From: Rhizobiales bacterium 62-17
GTDB taxonomy: Bacteria > Pseudomonadota > Alphaproteobacteria > Rhizobiales > Beijerinckiaceae
Assembly (NCBI GenBank): GCA_001898965.1
Contig: MKVW01000001.1
Location: 62,001-126,000, forward strand
Direction of reading: 5' to 3'
Length of the DNA stretch: 64,000 nucleotides
Shown here one piece after another: positions 1 to 8,307 of the stretch; the stretch's first letter is position 1; the number at the start of each line of letters is the position of its first letter. The notes under the pieces are model-generated. The model saw only the letters and a program-made list of their open reading frames with translations. It ran no database searches and was not told the DNA's origin. Both the position numbers and the translations under genes were made by a program.

Positions 1-617
1 GCCTTTAGAACGACTTTCGATTCCACCGTGGAATCCGCCTTCAGCCGATAGACCACTGGCACGCCGGTATCGAGTTCGATGCCCGGGATCGTCTCCGGCG
101 TCGCCTTCTCCAGCACCATCAGCAGCGCGCGCAGCGAATTGCCATGCGCCACCACCAGCGTGTTCTCGCCACGCAGCACGCACGGCAGGATTTCCTGGTT
201 GTAGTAGGGCAGTGCGCGCGCCAGCGTATCGCGCAGGCTTTCGCCACCCGGCGGCGGCGTGTCGTAGGAACGGCGCCAGACCATCACCTGCTCGTCGCCC
301 CACTTCTGTGCCGCCTCGGCCTTGTTGAGGCCGGAGAGATCGCCGTAGTCACGCTCGTTGAGGCGCATGTCCTTGGTCATGGCCAGGTTCGGTGTGCCCA
401 TCGCTTCAAGCGCCAGGCGCGCCGTGTGCTGGGCGCGCGACAGGGCGGACGTGAAGGTGTGTTGGAAGGTCACCCCATGGGCCTTCAGCCGTTCGCCGGC
501 GGAGATGGCTTCCTTGACGCCGACTTCGGTCAGCGCCGGATCCTTCCAGCCGGTGAACAGGTTTTTCAGGTTCCATTCGCTCTGGCCGTGGCGCAGGAGG
601 ACGAGAATGCGATCCAT
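1..617 (-). CDS. gpmA: 2,3-bisphosphoglycerate-dependent phosphoglycerate mutase (3' end at window edge)
   Basis: Interconverts 3- and 2-phosphoglycerate in cytosolic glycolysis/gluconeogenesis. My reading of the minus strand from the ATG at 617 gives [16 protein letters not shown], with the phospho-accepting His in [10 protein letters not shown], and the second catalytic His in [12 protein letters not shown]. About 205 codons are visible, close to the usual length of the short alphaproteobacterial form, so only the last residue or so and the stop lie outside the window. A GAGGA ribosome site lies just upstream of the ATG. It follows dapB by 27 bp on the same strand, so the two are probably cotranscribed. 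Identification is firm. Confidence 0.93.
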   Translation of the reverse strand, partial: MDRILVLLRHGQSEWNLKNLFTGWKDPALTEVGVKEAISAGERLKAHGVTFQHTFTSALSRAQHTARLALEAMGTPNLAMTKDMRLNERDYGDLSGLNKAEAAQKWGDEQVMVWRRSYDTPPPGGESLRDTLARALPYYNQEILPCVLRGENTLVVAHGNSLRALLMVLEKATPETIPGIELDTGVPVVYRLKADSTVESKVVLK

Positions 618-644
618 CAGATTTCCTCGCAGATTTTCTTGATG

Positions 645-1460
645 TCAGATGTCGGAAAGGCCGAGCACGTCGGCCATGGTGTAATGTCCTGGCTTCTGGG
701 TGCGGCCCCAGAGGGCGGCGCGCACGGCGCCACGGGCGAAAATGCCCCGGTCCTCGGCCTTGTGGGTGAGGACGAGCCGCTCGCCGGGACCGGCGAAAAT
801 CGCGTCATGATCGCCAACCACCGTGCCGCCGCGCAGCGAGGCAAAACCAATGTCGCCGTCCTTGCGGGCGCCGGTGTGGCCGTCGCGGCCACGGGCCGAA
901 TGTTCGGCAAGCGCGATGCCGCGCCCCGCCGCCGCCGCCTCGCCCAGCATCAGGGCCGTGCCCGAGGGCGCGTCGACCTTGGCACGGTGGTGCATTTCGA
1001 CGATTTCGATGTCGTAGTCCTCGCCCAAGGTCGCCGCGACCTTCTTGACCAGGCCCGCGAGCAGGTTGACCCCGAGGCTCATATTGCCGGAACGGATGAC
1101 GACCGCATGCCGTGCGGCGGCATCGATCTTGGCGATATCTTCATCCGAAAGCCCTGTCGTGCCAATCACATGGACGATACGGGCCTGAGCCGCGAGACCC
1201 GCCAATTGCACCGTCGAAGCTGGGCCGGTGAAATCGATCACGCCATCGGCTTTCACAAGCGTTTCAAGGGGTTCGCCGCTGATCGGCACGCCAATCTCGC
1301 CCAGGCCCGCGAGCACGCCGGCATCCTGGCCGAGCGCCTTGGAACCGGCATGTTCCAGGGCGCCGACCAATTGGGCGCCCTTGGTGGCGTGGATGATCTG
1401 AACAAGTGTCCGCCCCATACGCCCGGCGGCGCCGGCGACCACCAGCCGCATGTCGCTCAT
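645..1460 (-). CDS. dapB: 4-hydroxy-tetrahydrodipicolinate reductase
   Basis: Reduces the dihydrodipicolinate precursor with NAD(P)H in the diaminopimelate/lysine pathway; cytosolic homotetramer. The 271-residue length is normal for the family. The N-terminal Rossmann motif GAAGRMG is at about residues 10-16, and the catalytic signature [15 protein letters not shown], carrying the active-site His and Lys, is at about residues 155-170. The ATG is preceded by GAGGATTTCG on the minus strand. gpmA follows 27 bp downstream. Standard chromosomal gene with nothing odd. Confidence 0.97.
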   Translation of the reverse strand: MSDMRLVVAGAAGRMGRTLVQIIHATKGAQLVGALEHAGSKALGQDAGVLAGLGEIGVPISGEPLETLVKADGVIDFTGPASTVQLAGLAAQARIVHVIGTTGLSDEDIAKIDAAARHAVVIRSGNMSLGVNLLAGLVKKVAATLGEDYDIEIVEMHHRAKVDAPSGTALMLGEAAAAGRGIALAEHSARGRDGHTGARKDGDIGFASLRGGTVVGDHDAIFAGPGERLVLTHKAEDRGIFARGAVRAALWGRTQKPGHYTMADVLGLSDI

Positions 1461-1614
1461 CGAAATCCTCGCAAGTTAAACTATTGGCGGCTCTATAGCG
1501 GGGTGGGCCGCGAATGGCCAGCCATGGGCTCGGCAGCGAAGGGTTCGAGCCGTATTTTCCAGGCCGTATTTCGCCGCAATTTTTTAATTGTCATCGGCCT
1601 GTGATGCATCCGCG

Positions 1615-1712
1615 CTAGCCCTCTGGGGCCGCAAGCGCCATTGTCCCCCCGGCGCGTCTCCCCAAGCGGCAATCTTGTCGCCGGGCACGCCGATGGCCCG
1701 GCGGCTTTTTTT
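1615..1712 (+). ncRNA. candidate small RNA with C-rich unpaired segments and its own terminator
   Basis: A plus-strand structured element in the gap between two minus-strand genes. An outer stem pairs GCCGC (1628-1632) with GCGGC (1666-1670). An inner stem GCGCC (1635-1639) / GGCGC (1651-1655) presents an 11-nt loop ending in six C residues. A second C-rich segment, GTCTCCCC (1656-1663), is unpaired. The element ends in a strong intrinsic terminator (1679-1712). C-rich loops that pair with Shine-Dalgarno sequences are typical of alphaproteobacterial regulatory RNAs. No ORF explains the element. The 5' end is a guess and I could not assign a promoter. Confidence 0.5.
1679..1712 (+). terminator. 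Rho-independent terminator, plus orientation
   Basis: Perfect 8-bp stem CGCCGGGC / GCCCGGCG with a 9-nt loop, followed by GC and seven T residues (1706-1712). The T-run is on the plus strand, although both flanking genes are on the minus strand. It therefore ends an unannotated plus-strand transcript rather than pyrF or dapB. Confidence 0.8.
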
Positions 1713-1837
1713 GTGGCGGCCGTTCGAGCCTCCAATCATTGACCCTCAAAATGAATCGTTAGCCGTCATGATTCGGCAACAATCACTCGCTACGGTCACG
1801 ACAGTTGCAGATTGTGCTTGTCGCTTTTTGCAGCGGG

Positions 1838-1864
1838 ACGCCGGGCCGGATGTACGCCCGGCGT
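1838..1864. terminator. strong hairpin downstream of pyrF
   Basis: Perfect 9-bp inverted repeat ACGCCGGGC / GCCCGGCGT with a 9-nt loop, 20 bp past the pyrF stop codon. There is no U-run on the minus strand after it, so it may be a 3' stabilising hairpin or a weak terminator of pyrF. The rest of the gap between dapB and pyrF (1461-1883), apart from this hairpin and the sRNA candidate, holds nothing I recognise. Confidence 0.45.
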
Positions 1865-1883
1865 TATCATTTTCAGGGGGCGC

Positions 1884-2594
1884 TTAGGCGACGGCGCCCT
1901 CGATTTCCTTGACGATGCCGCTGGCGGCGGCGCGTGGATCGGCCGCCTGCGTCACCGGCCGGCCGATCACCAGGTGGTCGGCGCCGGCCTTGATCGCCTG
2001 AGCTGGCGTCATGACGCGCTTCTGATCGCCAATGTCGCTGCCGGCCGGGCGGATGCCTGGCGTCACCAGCAGCATCTGCGGACCGAGCTGGGCGCGCAGC
2101 TCCTGCACTTCTTCAGCCGACAGGATGAGACCGTCGATGCCCGCCTGTCGCGCCTGTTCGGCGCGCCGCCGCACCAGATCCTTCACGCCGAAGGCATAGC
2201 CGGCATTGGCAAGATCCGTGTCGTCGTAGCTGGTCATGACGGTGACCGCGAGCAGGCGCAGCGGCGAACCTTTCAAGGCCGCTTGCGCGGCCTTCATCGT
2301 CTGCGGATAGGCATGGATGGTAAGCAGGTTCACGCCGAGCTCTGCGACCTGCGCCGTGGCGCGCGTCACCGTATTGGGGATGTCGTGCAGCTTCAGGTCG
2401 AGGAAGATTTTCTTGCCCTGTGCCGCCAATTCTCGCGCCAGGCTCAGTCCGCCACCATAAGTGAGCTCCAGGCCGATCTTGTAGAAGCTCACCGTGTCGC
2501 CGAGTGCCTCGACCATGGCGCGTGCTTCCGAGACGGAGGGGAGGTCGAGGGCGACGATCAAGCGGTCGCGTGGCGTGATGCTGCTGGCGGACAC
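1884..2594 (-). CDS. pyrF: orotidine 5'-phosphate decarboxylase
   Basis: Last step of de novo UMP synthesis: decarboxylates OMP to UMP, in the cytosol. The catalytic DxKxxD signature is visible in [12 protein letters not shown], together with the [10 protein letters not shown]-terminal strand and the phosphate-binding region VTPGIRPAG. The reading frame stays open to 2648, but I place the start at a GTG at 2594: a textbook AGGAGG (2600-2605) sits 5 nt upstream. This gives 236 residues beginning [10 protein letters not shown], the normal family length. It lies downstream of the PmtA-like gene on the same strand. Confidence 0.95.
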   Translation of the reverse strand: MSASSITPRDRLIVALDLPSVSEARAMVEALGDTVSFYKIGLELTYGGGLSLARELAAQGKKIFLDLKLHDIPNTVTRATAQVAELGVNLLTIHAYPQTMKAAQAALKGSPLRLLAVTVMTSYDDTDLANAGYAFGVKDLVRRRAEQARQAGIDGLILSAEEVQELRAQLGPQMLLVTPGIRPAGSDIGDQKRVMTPAQAIKAGADHLVIGRPVTQAADPRAAASGIVKEIEGAVA

Positions 2595-2704
2595 GAAGGC
2601 CTCCTGCGGTGTTCGAGCGGGAAATGGGATGCGCCGTCCCATACGCATTTATGCGTGGAAACGCCAGCCCGCAGGCCGAAATAACGGTGCTTAAGGCGGA
2701 AAGC

Positions 2705-3589
2705 CTAGGATTTGCGCGATTTGCGCTTGCCGTCGCCAAGGCGCCGCAGCAGCGCCAGAGCGGGCTCGTCGCGCATCTGCACCTTGCGGCGTTGCAGATC
2801 GAGGCGCACCCGATCCTTGGCCAGGCGGATTTCCGTCTCGATCCGGTCGCGCGTGTCGAGAATCTCGTCCTTCACGCGGCCGGTGCCTTCACGCAGTTTC
2901 GAGATCATGGCGACAGCGGGATGCGGACGTTTGGCTTTCGCGCCGACGCTGGCCGGGCGGTAGACCCAGACGCGTGCGGGCGGAATGTTGAGCAGGATCG
3001 GCTGCGAGGCTTCGGCATCGAAGGCCACGGGGCGGCAGCTCTTGGGCCGGCGCGGCACCGGCGAGACCATGCCATAGGTGAATTGGATGAAACGGCCGCC
3101 GGGGCTCAGCAGGGCGAAAGCATCGCTCACGAGCGTGCAGCGATCCTTCTCCGGACGATTGAGCAGCGGCAGGCTGGAGACAACGGCGGCGATCGGTTCG
3201 TTGATCAGCCCGGCAAGCGTCGTGTCGAGATCGTAGGCATCGCCTTGAATGACGGTGGCGCCTGGAAAGCGCCGTTCCAGCAGGCGACAGAAAGCCGGAT
3301 CATATTCGACGAGGATGAGCCGGTCGGCGGGAACGCCGTGTTGGATCAGCGCCTGCGTCACCGGGCCGGTGCCGGGTCCAAGCTCGATGATCTTACCGGG
3401 GATCGAGGTGTCGACATAGCGCGCCATGGTGCGCGCCAGATATTTGCCGGATGGCGAAACCGCGCCGGTGGAACCGGGGTTCTCGAGCCAGGCCTTGATG
3501 AAGCGGGCTTCATCCGAAAAGCGCTCATGAAGCGACGTCTTCGGGCGCGCCCTTGATGCGCGTTCCTGATCGTGATGATTGTGACGCAA
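2705..3589 (-). CDS. pmtA: class I SAM-dependent methyltransferase, PmtA-like phospholipid N-methyltransferase
   Basis: Probably methylates phosphatidylethanolamine towards phosphatidylcholine at the inner face of the membrane, as PmtA does in Rhizobiales. The 294-residue protein has the SAM motif ELGPGTGPVTQAL at about residues 70-82, an acidic ribose-binding VEYDP near 100, and the PmtA-like VVSSLPLLNRP segment near 140. It has an unusually basic C-terminal extension of about 80 residues. The start appears to be TTG at 3587-3589, with GAGG 5 nt upstream; no in-frame ATG lies before the SAM domain. Related KsgA-type rRNA dimethylases are the main alternative, but the SSLPLLN motif argues against them. 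Confidence 0.78.
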   Translation of the reverse strand: MRHNHHDQERASRARPKTSLHERFSDEARFIKAWLENPGSTGAVSPSGKYLARTMARYVDTSIPGKIIELGPGTGPVTQALIQHGVPADRLILVEYDPAFCRLLERRFPGATVIQGDAYDLDTTLAGLINEPIAAVVSSLPLLNRPEKDRCTLVSDAFALLSPGGRFIQFTYGMVSPVPRRPKSCRPVAFDAEASQPILLNIPPARVWVYRPASVGAKAKRPHPAVAMISKLREGTGRVKDEILDTRDRIETEIRLAKDRVRLDLQRRKVQMRDEPALALLRRLGDGKRKSRKS

Positions 3590-3777
3590 AACGACCTCGA
3601 GGCTTCCTGCCCAGTTCCTAAACGGCGGTATAACTCGCGCACTCCGATGGCAACGTCAAGAAAGCGTCACATCTTCCGGTTGTCCCGAGGTTAATCCCAG
3701 GAGACCGCGAAAATGCGGCAAGGAGTGGGTGGCGGTGGGTGGAAGCGCGAAAACAATGCGATTCTGGAGGAATTTGG

Positions 3778-4683
3778 ATGGAAAAATACGACATTGCGGT
3801 CCTTGGAGCGGGAATTGCCGGGCTTTCGGCCGCCATGTGGACCGCCCGCTACGGCCTCAAAACGGTTGTGATCGACCGGATGGGGGCGGGCGGCCAGATC
3901 GTCACTGCCAGTAGAATCGACAATCTGACGGGTCTGCCCCAGGGCGTCTCGGGCTACGATCTGGGGCCGCTGGCCTTCGAACAGGCCGAAGCCGCTGGGG
4001 CTGAGTTCCGTATCGATGACATCGAATCCCTCACGCCCTCGCAGGCCGGCGTGTCGATCGCCTGCGGCGGGGATGCGATCGAGGCGCGCGCGGTCATCGT
4101 CGCTTTGGGTTCTACGCCGCGTCCGCTGGGCGTGCCGGGCGAGACCGAATTCGCCGGTCGGGGCATTTCCCATTGTGCCTCATGCGACGCGCCGCTCTAC
4201 AGCGGCAAGCCTGTGGTGGTGATCGGTGGCGGTGACACGGCCCTCGACGAAGCATTGGTCCTGGCTGACAGTTGCAGTTCGGTGCTGGTTCTCGCGCGTG
4301 GTTCGCAGTTGCGCGCGCAGCGTTTCTTGATCGATCAGGCGCAGGCCAAAACCAACATCGACATTCGCTTGAACACGTCGGTGGAGCGGATCGCTGGCGA
4401 TGCGGGCGTCACTCATGTGATTGTTGCCGGCGGCCAGGAGATTGCCTGTGATGGCGTGTTCATCTGCGCTGGGACCGTGCCCAATAGCAGTCTCTTGAAG
4501 GAACTCGTGCGGGTCGATGCCGATGGCCACATCGAGACCGACGTCATGATGCGTTCGTCCCACCCGGCGATTTATGCGGTGGGCGATATTCGCAGTCAGT
4601 CGGTTGGCCTGCTCGCTGCCTGTGCCGGCGACGGTGCCACCGCCGCCACAGCAGCCTGGCGATCCCTGAATGCCGGTGCATAG
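3778..4683 (+). CDS. thioredoxin reductase-like NAD(P)H flavoprotein disulfide reductase
   Basis: FAD- and NADPH-dependent dithiol reductase of the low-molecular-weight TrxB class. FAD-binding GAGIAGL is at residues 10-16 and the redox pair C133-A-S-C136, a variant of the canonical CATC, sits between the two halves. NADPH-binding GGGDTA is at about 150-155 and the second FAD motif YAVGDIR is near the C terminus. Length is 301 residues, as usual. The ATG at 3778 has GGAGG 7 nt upstream, so I reject the upstream in-frame start. The next gene, a CSTC-containing protein, begins 65 bp later on the same strand and is a plausible partner. It could be the general TrxB or a dedicated reductase. Confidence 0.85.
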   Translation: MEKYDIAVLGAGIAGLSAAMWTARYGLKTVVIDRMGAGGQIVTASRIDNLTGLPQGVSGYDLGPLAFEQAEAAGAEFRIDDIESLTPSQAGVSIACGGDAIEARAVIVALGSTPRPLGVPGETEFAGRGISHCASCDAPLYSGKPVVVIGGGDTALDEALVLADSCSSVLVLARGSQLRAQRFLIDQAQAKTNIDIRLNTSVERIAGDAGVTHVIVAGGQEIACDGVFICAGTVPNSSLLKELVRVDADGHIETDVMMRSSHPAIYAVGDIRSQSVGLLAACAGDGATAATAAWRSLNAGA

Positions 4684-4748
4684 ATGCGCGGCGCGAAATG
4701 CGATAGGCTGCCCTGGAAAATAAGAAATCCGACTTCGGGAGGATGTGC

Positions 4749-6407
4749 ATGCTCGATAAAGTTGTGGCGCGCAGCGCCGAGAAGATCACCGTTCTCAATC
4801 CGGTCGGCTATCCGCCGAAGGTGCAGCGCCGAACTGCCTCTGCCCGTCTCGAAACCCTCGACGGCAAGACCATCTATCTGATCGATTGCCGTTTTGATGA
4901 TTCCATCGAATTGCTGAAACAGGTGCAGGCCTGGTTCACGACGCATATGCCCGGTGTCACCACCAAATTGGTCAGCCTGTCGAATTACTATGGCCACGAC
5001 GATCCCAAGACCTGGGAAGAGATCAAGGCCAATGGCGATGCGGCGATCATAGGCGTCGGCCATTGCAGCACCTGCGCGCCGGCAACCGCCACCCATGCGA
5101 TCAATCTCGACACCAAATACGGGGTGCCGACGGTCGCCATCCACACCGAGAAATTCGACAAGGTGGTGAAGTCGGTGGCCAAGATGGCCGGTCTTGCCAA
5201 TGCGCCTTGCGTATTCGTGCCGCAGCCGGTGATGGGCAAGTCAGCGGCGGAATTGGCCGCTTATGTGAATGGCAAGGATCCGATCCGCGGCCAGCCGGTG
5301 ATGCAGGGCATCATTGAAGGCCTGACGCATGGTCTGGCGTCGGAAGCAGTTGTTGCTGATCGTTCGACGCCGCGCCTGGTTGATCCCGACACGGAAGAAA
5401 ATCTCCACCAGCTCTTCCTCGACAACAACTGGACCGACAAACTGCCGATCGTGCTGCCGACGCAGGAACGCGTCGCCGCCATGCTGGCGCAGACCAGCCG
5501 CAAGCCGGACGAAGTGGTCGGCCGCATGCAGCCGACGGCCAATCGCGGCCTGTGGGAATATACGGTCGAGAAAGTGGCCGTGAATGCGGTGATGGCCGGC
5601 GCGCGGCCGGAATATTTCCCGGTCATTCTGGCGCTGGCGGCATCTGGCGTCTCAGCACGCGGTTCGACGTCGAGTTCGGCTTCCGCCATGGTGGTCGTTA
5701 ACGGACCGATCCGTCATGAGATCGAGATGAACTGCGGCATTGGCGCGATGGGCCCTTACAATCATGCCAATGCCACCATCGGCCGCGCATACGGCCTGCT
5801 GTCGCAAAACCTGCAGGGTGGTTCGGTGCCGGGCGAGACCTTCATGGGCTCCATCGGCAACAATTACACCTATAACAGCATCACCTTTGCGGAGAACGAG
5901 GAGCGCAGTCCCTGGGAGCCGCTGCACGTGCAGAAAGGTTTCAAGCCGGAACAGAGTACGGTGACGATTTTCTACGGCTGTCGCTCGACCACATTCTCGC
6001 TCGGCTTGCGGGAAAAATATTGGCAGGAGCATGTGCGCGATATGCTGCGCGGCACCGATGCCATCACCGGCCCTGTACTATTGCTTGACCCGATCACGGC
6101 CAATCAGTTCATCGATCGCGCTGGTTTCGACACCAAGAAAAAGCTGATCCGCTGGATCTGGGAGAATGCCACCATGCCGGCCGGTCGCTATTGGGACCTG
6201 CAATTGGTGCAGAACTATCGCTATCCCCGCGCCACTTACGGCGAGGAACCGTTGGCGACGAAGCTCAAGGCGGCCGAAACCGAAGACATCAATGTCTTCG
6301 AAGAAAAGGACGTCAATGTCGTGGTCGTTGGCGGCGAAGCCAATGGTTATTGGCAGATCATGGGTGCCAACGAACGGGCGGTCGTCTGCATCGACGATTG
6401 GCGCTGA
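4749..6407 (+). CDS. two-domain CxxC protein with a UGSC-type thiol motif
   Basis: Function unknown. The N-terminal domain (about residues 1-200) carries GVGHC106-S-T-C109. It aligns by eye with the U/C-G-S-C motif of UGSC-type (seleno)proteins, with ordinary cysteine here. A C-terminal domain (about 215-552) is rich in conserved-looking Gly/Asn stretches such as NGPIRHEIEMNCGIGAMGP and has further cysteines (NCGIG, FYGCRS). There is no signal peptide or membrane segment. ATG 4749 is chosen because GGGAGG (4737-4742) abuts the earlier ATG 4743. It follows a thioredoxin reductase-like gene and precedes a ferritin-like gene, suggesting a NADPH-driven thiol redox or detoxification role; that is inference only. 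Confidence 0.7.
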   Translation: MLDKVVARSAEKITVLNPVGYPPKVQRRTASARLETLDGKTIYLIDCRFDDSIELLKQVQAWFTTHMPGVTTKLVSLSNYYGHDDPKTWEEIKANGDAAIIGVGHCSTCAPATATHAINLDTKYGVPTVAIHTEKFDKVVKSVAKMAGLANAPCVFVPQPVMGKSAAELAAYVNGKDPIRGQPVMQGIIEGLTHGLASEAVVADRSTPRLVDPDTEENLHQLFLDNNWTDKLPIVLPTQERVAAMLAQTSRKPDEVVGRMQPTANRGLWEYTVEKVAVNAVMAGARPEYFPVILALAASGVSARGSTSSSASAMVVVNGPIRHEIEMNCGIGAMGPYNHANATIGRAYGLLSQNLQGGSVPGETFMGSIGNNYTYNSITFAENEERSPWEPLHVQKGFKPEQSTVTIFYGCRSTTFSLGLREKYWQEHVRDMLRGTDAITGPVLLLDPITANQFIDRAGFDTKKKLIRWIWENATMPAGRYWDLQLVQNYRYPRATYGEEPLATKLKAAETEDINVFEEKDVNVVVVGGEANGYWQIMGANERAVVCIDDWR

Positions 6408-6508
6408 TCGGCGGCACACTTTAGAATTCTTGGAACCTTCGCTGTCGCCGACACGTTGAACGACATTGCCCGGTCGCGTCCTGGCTGGGCTTTGCCCGGA
6501 GACGAGAC

Positions 6509-7114
6509 ATGGCGACAGCGCATCCTTCCAAAGAAACAGCGAATACGTCCAAAACCGTCAAAGAGCCTTTTCTGAGCGATGTCAGAATGCTGCGCAAACA
6601 GGCGCGAGCACATCTGTCCGAAGGCGTGATGACGCCGGCCTATGGCGCCGACGTCGACAAGACGATCGAAATTTTGCAATCGGTTCTGGCGACCGAAATC
6701 GTCTGCGTGCTGCGCTATACGATGCATGCGGTCTCGGCGACCGGCATTTCGTCCGAAGCGGTGAAGAAGGAATTCGCCGAACACGCGCGCGAAGAGCAAG
6801 AGCATATGATGAAGGTTGCCGAGCGGATCAATCAGCTTGGCGGCACGCCGAACTTCAATCCCGAAGGTTTGGCTTCGCGTTCGGCGTCGGAATATGTCGA
6901 GGGCGACAATCTGGTCGATATGATCCGCGAAAATCTGGTCGCCGAGCGCATTGCTGTCGAGCACTATCGCGAGTTGATCAAATATTTCGGCGACAAGGAT
7001 CCCACGACGCGGGTGATGCTGGAGGGGATCCTCGGCAATGAGGAGGAACATGCCAACGACATGCACGACCTCCTGATCGCACATGAGGGCACGCCGAACC
7101 TGCCCAAACATTGA
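6509..7114 (+). CDS. bacterioferritin/ferritin-like diiron protein
   Basis: Four-helix-bundle ferritin-like protein that probably oxidises and stores iron or protects against peroxide. Diiron-ligand helices are visible as LATEIVCVLRYTMHA, EEQEHMMKVAER, ENLVAERIAVEHYREL and NEEEHANDMHDL. At 201 residues it is about 40 longer than classical bacterioferritin, because of a hydrophilic N-terminal extension of low complexity. It lies 101 bp after the UGSC-type gene on the same strand, possibly in the same transcript. The downstream inverted repeat may end transcription. Whether it binds haem cannot be told from the sequence. Confidence 0.85.
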   Translation: MATAHPSKETANTSKTVKEPFLSDVRMLRKQARAHLSEGVMTPAYGADVDKTIEILQSVLATEIVCVLRYTMHAVSATGISSEAVKKEFAEHAREEQEHMMKVAERINQLGGTPNFNPEGLASRSASEYVEGDNLVDMIRENLVAERIAVEHYRELIKYFGDKDPTTRVMLEGILGNEEEHANDMHDLLIAHEGTPNLPKH

Positions 7115-7126
7115 GATAGCGGCCTT

Positions 7127-7203
7127 GGATTGCTTCGCTTCGCTCGCAATGACGGTGTGTCGATCTTCCCGTCATTGCGAGGAGCAAGGCGACGAAGCAA
7201 TCC
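7127..7203. repeat. REP-like dispersed palindromic repeat
   Basis: Two inverted arms, GGATTGCTTCG...GCAATGACGG (7127-7155) and CCGTCATTGCGAGG...CGAAGCAATCC (7169-7203), flank a 13-bp loop. This composition (CGTCATTGCGAG / GAAGCAATCC) is the kind found as dispersed intergenic repeats in many proteobacterial genomes. It lies between two convergent genes and could also act as a bidirectional terminator or mRNA-end protector. Confidence 0.8.
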
Positions 7204-7212
7204 GGTCTGGGC

Positions 7213-8247
7213 CTATTTGTACAGCTTCTTGGCGGCGGCCAACCCTTCATCCTGCCGCCGCCAATCGTTGGTGCCGAGCAGTTTCGGATTGGCGAAGGGG
7301 CGTTGCTCAGGCGACACCTTGTCCTCGATGCCTTCGCGCACGAAGCCATGGCCGCCCCGCGCCCATATCAGTTGCGCTTCTTCCGACATCATGAAGTCGA
7401 TCAGCATCAAGGCGGCGTTCGGCCGTGGCGCGTTGCGCATCTGCACCGCGCCGTAGAGCACGTAAGGCGCGCCTTCAGCCATCGGCAACACTTTCACCGG
7501 CAGCCCTTTGAGATTGTTGATGTCGGGAAAGATGAAGGGAATGAACATGGCATATTCGCCGCGCGCGATGCGCCGGCCGGCTTCGCGCTGGTCGCGGGTG
7601 AAGACCAAGTTCTGCGCCGCCATGGCCTCTTGGTATTTCTCGCCCAGACCATTGTAGGTAGTGAAGAACCACAGATAGCCCCCGCCGATGGCGCGGGTGT
7701 CGTCGGAGAGAATCTTACCCTTCCATTTCGGATCGGTGAGATCGGCCCAGCTCTTCGGCTCATCCTCCGGCTTGACGAGGGACGTATTCACCAGCACGCC
7801 ATAGTTGAGGATCATCGAGGGCGCGAACAGATCGTCGGCCTTGAACGGAGCCCGTAGCGCCTGCGCATTGGGTGTGATCGCATGGCGCGCGAACACTTTG
7901 TCGTCCCGATCGATGACGGCGGCCTGCCCATCGGTGGTGAACGTCACGTCGGCCGTATATCGTCCCGCCGTTTGCTCAGCGCGGGTGCGCTCGCGCAGTT
8001 CGCTGGCGCGCGCTTCCAGGGATTCGACCGGGATGCCCGTGCGCGCCGTGAATGCTTTCAGAATGGCGGTTTGCAGCGGATTACCGACATGGGCGGTATA
8101 AAAAACCACTTTGCCCTCGGCCTTGCCGGCCGCCACAACCTTGTCCCATTCGGCTGCGGACATAGGCGCCTGCGCCCAAGCGCTGCCGGCGCTGATCGTC
8201 ACCAAAAGTACCAATGCAAATCGCGCGATGGCTGTGCGGCCATTCAT
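7213..8247 (-). CDS. periplasmic iron-type ABC transporter substrate-binding protein
   Basis: Extracellular solute-binding protein of family 1, resembling Fe(III)/putrescine-type receptors. A signal peptide is clear (hydrophobic ALVLLVTISAGSAWA, cleavage after AWAQA), followed by KAEGKVVFYTAH and the mature fold with AWADLTDPKWKGKI. Length is 344 residues from the ATG at 8247, which has GGGAGGG 7 nt upstream; the track start two codons earlier is TTG. No permease or ATPase gene lies next to it, so the receptor is an orphan here. The ferritin-like gene on the facing strand hints at iron, but ligand identity is not shown. Confidence 0.85.
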   Translation of the reverse strand: MNGRTAIARFALVLLVTISAGSAWAQAPMSAAEWDKVVAAGKAEGKVVFYTAHVGNPLQTAILKAFTARTGIPVESLEARASELRERTRAEQTAGRYTADVTFTTDGQAAVIDRDDKVFARHAITPNAQALRAPFKADDLFAPSMILNYGVLVNTSLVKPEDEPKSWADLTDPKWKGKILSDDTRAIGGGYLWFFTTYNGLGEKYQEAMAAQNLVFTRDQREAGRRIARGEYAMFIPFIFPDINNLKGLPVKVLPMAEGAPYVLYGAVQMRNAPRPNAALMLIDFMMSEEAQLIWARGGHGFVREGIEDKVSPEQRPFANPKLLGTNDWRRQDEGLAAAKKLYK

Positions 8248-8307
8248 GAGCAATCCCTCCCACGCACATTGTTGGTTGCTGTGCTGTGGGTATCTTAGGA
8301 CAGCTTC

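Noticed and set aside
144-1604. Long plus-strand open frame over gpmA/dapB
   Set aside because: Antisense to dapB, which has unmistakable catalytic motifs; the frame is open only because of high GC content.
1530-1735. GGTTCGAGCC-like T-arm hints of a tRNA
   Set aside because: No cloverleaf: flanking stems do not pair and no anticodon arm can be drawn.
1812-3556. Long plus-strand frames opposite pyrF and pmtA
   Set aside because: No recognisable domain and fully antisense to clear genes.
4749-6407. Selenocysteine (in-frame TGA) in the UGSC-type gene
   Set aside because: The motif reads CSTC with ordinary TGC codons; no in-frame TGA and no SECIS needed.
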